NCBI GenBank assembly: GCA_002309835.1
Contig: DBYL01000042.1
Span: forward strand, 126,486 to 187,493
DNA from: Bacteroidales bacterium UBA1187
GTDB lineage: Bacteria > Bacteroidota > Bacteroidia > Bacteroidales > Paludibacteraceae
Direction of reading: 5' to 3'
Length of the DNA stretch: 61,008 bases
Below the pieces are notes generated by a model. It was not told the DNA's origin. It made no database searches and saw only the letters and a program-made list of their open reading frames with translations. The translations under genes were made by a program, and so were the position numbers. Shown piece after piece: positions 59,520 through 61,008 of the stretch (position 1 is its first letter; every line of letters begins with the position of its first letter).

Positions 59520-59765
59520 TTACTTCTGAACCTCAGCAGCAACGTCCTCGCCGAGTTCAACTGCGCGCTCGATAAGAGTTTTCTCTTTCTCAGGAGCTGC
59601 AGCCTCTTCTGCTGCAGGTGCCGGAGCTTCTTCTGCTGCAGGTGCCGGAGCCTCTTCTACAACCTCTACCGGAGCAGCAGCCTCTTCCTCAGCAGCTTGC
59701 TCTGCCTTACTTGCGCAACTGATAGCTGCAAATGCTACAGCTGCAATAAGAATCATCTTTTTCAT
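59520..59765 (-). CDS. Small Ala/Pro/Glu-repeat lipoprotein
   Basis: 81 residues. Signal peptide with lipobox AAISC (Cys17), then a linker of tandem EEAPAPAA units (about 40-58; a 24-base DNA unit is duplicated with one change) and a short helix EKTLIERAVELGEDVAAEVQ. It probably anchors in a membrane and reaches across the periplasm; function unknown. tRNA-Ala lies 73 nt upstream on the same strand with no other promoter seen, so the two may share a transcript. The gap has a 16-base AT palindrome (TAATAAAGCTTTATTA). Strong terminator downstream. Confidence 0.75.
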   Translation of the reverse strand: MKKMILIAAVAFAAISCASKAEQAAEEEAAAPVEVVEEAPAPAAEEAPAPAAEEAAAPEKEKTLIERAVELGEDVAAEVQK

Positions 59766-59838
59766 AACTTTGAAAAAATTAGTTCAGTTAATAAAGCTTT
59801 ATTACTTACCGATTTACGTCCCATACGGGAAAACGGTG

Positions 59839-59912
59839 TGGAGTATAGCGGACTCGAACCGCTCACCTCAACACTGCCAGTGTTGCGCTCTAGCCAGATG
59901 AGCTAATACCCC
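59839..59912 (-). tRNA. tRNA-Ala (anticodon GGC)
   Basis: Acceptor GGGGTAT / ATACTCC with G3-U70, the alanine identity pair. Anticodon stem CAACA / TGTTG around CTGGCAG (anticodon GGC). T arm GAGCGGTTCGAGTCCGCT. Discriminator A, no encoded CCA. Confidence 0.96.
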
Positions 59913-59953
59913 GGAGCGTCCTTCCGACGGAACGGAAGGAGCGGCCTCCGCCT
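59913..59953 (-). promoter_or_regulatory. Structured leader in front of tRNA-Ala
   Basis: Minus strand: GGCGGAGGCC (59943-59952), then hairpin CCTTCCG-TTCCGT-CGGAAGG, then ACGCTCCG against the tRNA. CTCCG can pair with CGGAG. The ten-base element starts 31 nt from the tRNA 5' end; before tRNA-Glu the same element starts 30 nt away. Confidence 0.55.
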
Positions 59954-59991
59954 AGGATGGTTTAAACGCCAACGATAGACGAAAACCGGTC

Positions 59992-60024
59992 GCAAAAGTA
60001 CTGCTTTTTCCTGATATATGCAAA
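59992..60024 (-). promoter_or_regulatory. Promoter for tRNA-Ala
   Basis: Minus strand: TTTGCATATATCAGG, short A-tract, GCAG, TACTTTTGC; TTG to TA distance 23. Confidence 0.85.
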
Positions 60025-60060
60025 TAAATAGTGCAGAAAATGCAAAAAAATGCAAAAATA

Positions 60061-60093
60061 TTTGGTCAATTCAAAAAAAAGTCGTACCTTTGC
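60061..60093 (+). promoter_or_regulatory. Promoter for rplM-rpsI
   Basis: TTTGGTCAATTCA, A-tract, GTCG, TACCTTTGC; TTG to TA distance 23. The start of the spacer equals that of the tRNA-Glu promoter. Confidence 0.87.
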
Positions 60094-60099
60094 ACGCTT

Positions 60100-60238
60100 T
60101 TTTGCGCGAGTAGGCGCATAAAGGCGCGTAAACAATAAATAATTAATCGCCGCGCTGGGCAGTGGATAGCGTAGGGATTTCCCGTAAAACGAAAGTCATA
60201 AAGGATGTCTGTCGGCTCGGCCAAAAACAAACACATTA
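60100..60238 (+). promoter_or_regulatory. Long 5' leader of rplM, candidate r-protein leader
   Basis: About 140 transcribed bases before the ATG, with GCGC-rich blocks (GCGCGAGTAGGCGC, AAAGGCGCG), a GGGATTTCCC hairpin and CGGCTCGGCC near the end. Long structured leaders of ribosomal-protein operons often bind their own product. I cannot fold it here; an autoregulatory role is inference. Confidence 0.4.
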
Positions 60239-60694
60239 ATGGAATTTAACAGTTACAAAACAGTGTCTGTAAACAAGGCTACCGCAAAGAAAGAGTGGGT
60301 GGTAGTAGACGCTGAAGGCCAGATTCTCGGCCGCATGGCTTCCAAGGTAGCAAAACTGCTGCGTGGTAAGTACAAACCGTCCTTCACTCCGAACGTGGAT
60401 TGTGGAGACAACGTAATCATCGTGAATGCTGCAAAAGTGCAGTTGACAGGTAACAAATGGAACGATCGCGTATATGTACGCTACACCGGTTTCCCGGGTG
60501 GCCAGCGCGAGTTCACTCCTGCTGACCTTATGGCAAAGGGCGCAGACAAGCTCGTTCGCCGCGTAGTGAAAGGTATGCTTCCTAAGAACCGCCTCGGTGC
60601 TCGTCAGATCACCAATCTGTACATCTTTGAAGGCCCGGAGCACAACATGCAGGCTCAGCAACCGAAAAACATTGATATTAACACCCTCAAATAA
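60239..60694 (+). CDS. rplM: 50S ribosomal protein L13
   Basis: 151 residues with the L13 signatures WVVVDAEGQILGRMASKVAKLLRGKYKPSFTPNVDCGD in outline, then KVQLTGNKW and VKGMLPKNRLGARQ. Binds 23S rRNA early in large-subunit assembly. The rplM-rpsI pair is the standard bacterial order. Normal length; the ATG is the only sensible start after the leader. Confidence 0.98.
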   Translation: MEFNSYKTVSVNKATAKKEWVVVDAEGQILGRMASKVAKLLRGKYKPSFTPNVDCGDNVIIVNAAKVQLTGNKWNDRVYVRYTGFPGGQREFTPADLMAKGADKLVRRVVKGMLPKNRLGARQITNLYIFEGPEHNMQAQQPKNIDINTLK

Positions 60695-60703
60695 TAGAAG
60701 TAC

Positions 60704-61008
60704 ATGGAAACAGTTAATGCATTAGGACGTCGTAAAGAGGCAGTAGCCCGCGTTTACGTAAATGAAGGTGCCGGCAAGATCGTTATCAACGGCCGCGACA
60801 TCGAGACTTATTTCCCGTCTTCTATTCTGCGCTACATCGTACTGCAGCCGCTGAACAAGCTTGGCGTAGCAGAGAAATACGATATCAAGGCAAACCTTGA
60901 TGGCGGTGGCTTTAAAGGCCAAGCAGAGGCGCTTCGCCTCGCAATCGCTCGCGCATTGGTGAAGATCAATCCGGAAGACAAAGCTGCGTTGAAGGCAGAA
61001 GGCTTCAT
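60704..61008 (+). CDS. rpsI: 30S ribosomal protein S9 (3' end outside window)
   Basis: Starts 9 nt after rplM with METVNALGRRKEAVARVYV, the S9 N-terminus, and continues with VLQPLNKLGVAEKYDI and GGGFKGQAEALRLAIARAL. 101 codons are present before the window ends; the basic C-terminal tail that reaches the P site is missing only because of the cut. Confidence 0.97.
   Translation, partial: METVNALGRRKEAVARVYVNEGAGKIVINGRDIETYFPSSILRYIVLQPLNKLGVAEKYDIKANLDGGGFKGQAEALRLAIARALVKINPEDKAALKAEGF

Overview
The window is a chromosomal segment of a Bacteroidota bacterium, most likely an uncultured member of the order Bacteroidales. Three things point there: promoters of the Bacteroidetes type (TTTG near -33 and TAnnTTTG near -7), proteins that look like type IX secretion (T9SS) cargo, and gene families such as type III glutamine synthetase, DUF4465 and BtuG-like corrinoid lipoproteins. 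I see no rRNA operon, CRISPR array, transposase or prophage. Almost all of the sequence is coding, in short operons with 0-8 nt spacing and frequent ATGA or TAATG overlaps.

Layout. 1-5.5 kb: 3' end of alaS, GtrA-like protein, dsbD, ubiE/menG, a Dabb protein, a secreted protein and an outer-membrane barrel. 5.6-17 kb: tRNA-Glu, a von Willebrand A protein with a T9SS tail, then nitrogen assimilation and cell-wall precursor genes (glnN, dapF, dapL, glmS, ddh) and a class 3 fructose bisphosphatase. 17-28 kb: acyl-CoA ligase, coaX, outer-membrane and TPR proteins, lptC, fabG, rlmB, an RluA-type pseudouridine synthase, a pectate-lyase-like protein and an aminotransferase. 28.9-38.5 kb: a capsule or exopolysaccharide locus (gmd, fcl, NodB-like protein, WlbA-like oxidoreductase, two Wza-like lipoproteins, a Wzc tyrosine kinase with Tyr/Gly-rich ends) closing with a DUF1846 gene. 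38.45-44.2 kb: a cobalamin riboswitch followed by btuB, a BtuG-like fusion lipoprotein, a DUF4465 lipoprotein and a BtuF-like binding protein. 44.2-50 kb, minus strand: CWC zinc-knuckle protein, GH13 alpha-amylase, YihY/BrkB protein, RNase P RNA directly behind tRNA-Gly, and two secreted proteins. 50-61 kb: tsaD with an exosortase-like gene, a CPA2 antiporter, uvrA and valS, a small Ala/Pro/Glu lipoprotein, tRNA-Ala, then rplM and the start of rpsI.

Three signals go beyond the gene list. First, several families of short, near-identical micro-repeats sit both between genes and in frame inside conserved genes (valS, uvrA, glmS, dsbD, btuF-like, and the signal peptide of the BtuG-like protein), usually at points where the protein family would tolerate an extra loop. 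Second, 14 promoters share an unusually uniform 33-base architecture with an A-tract spacer; 13 of them have exactly the same TTG-to-TA distance. Third, all three tRNA genes have a hairpin just 5' of the tRNA, and two unlinked ones share the ten-base element GGCGGAGGCC about 30 nt upstream; tRNA-Gly is transcribed with RNase P RNA only about 3 nt downstream.

All calls come from reading the sequence and from memory of protein families. No database search or folding program was run.
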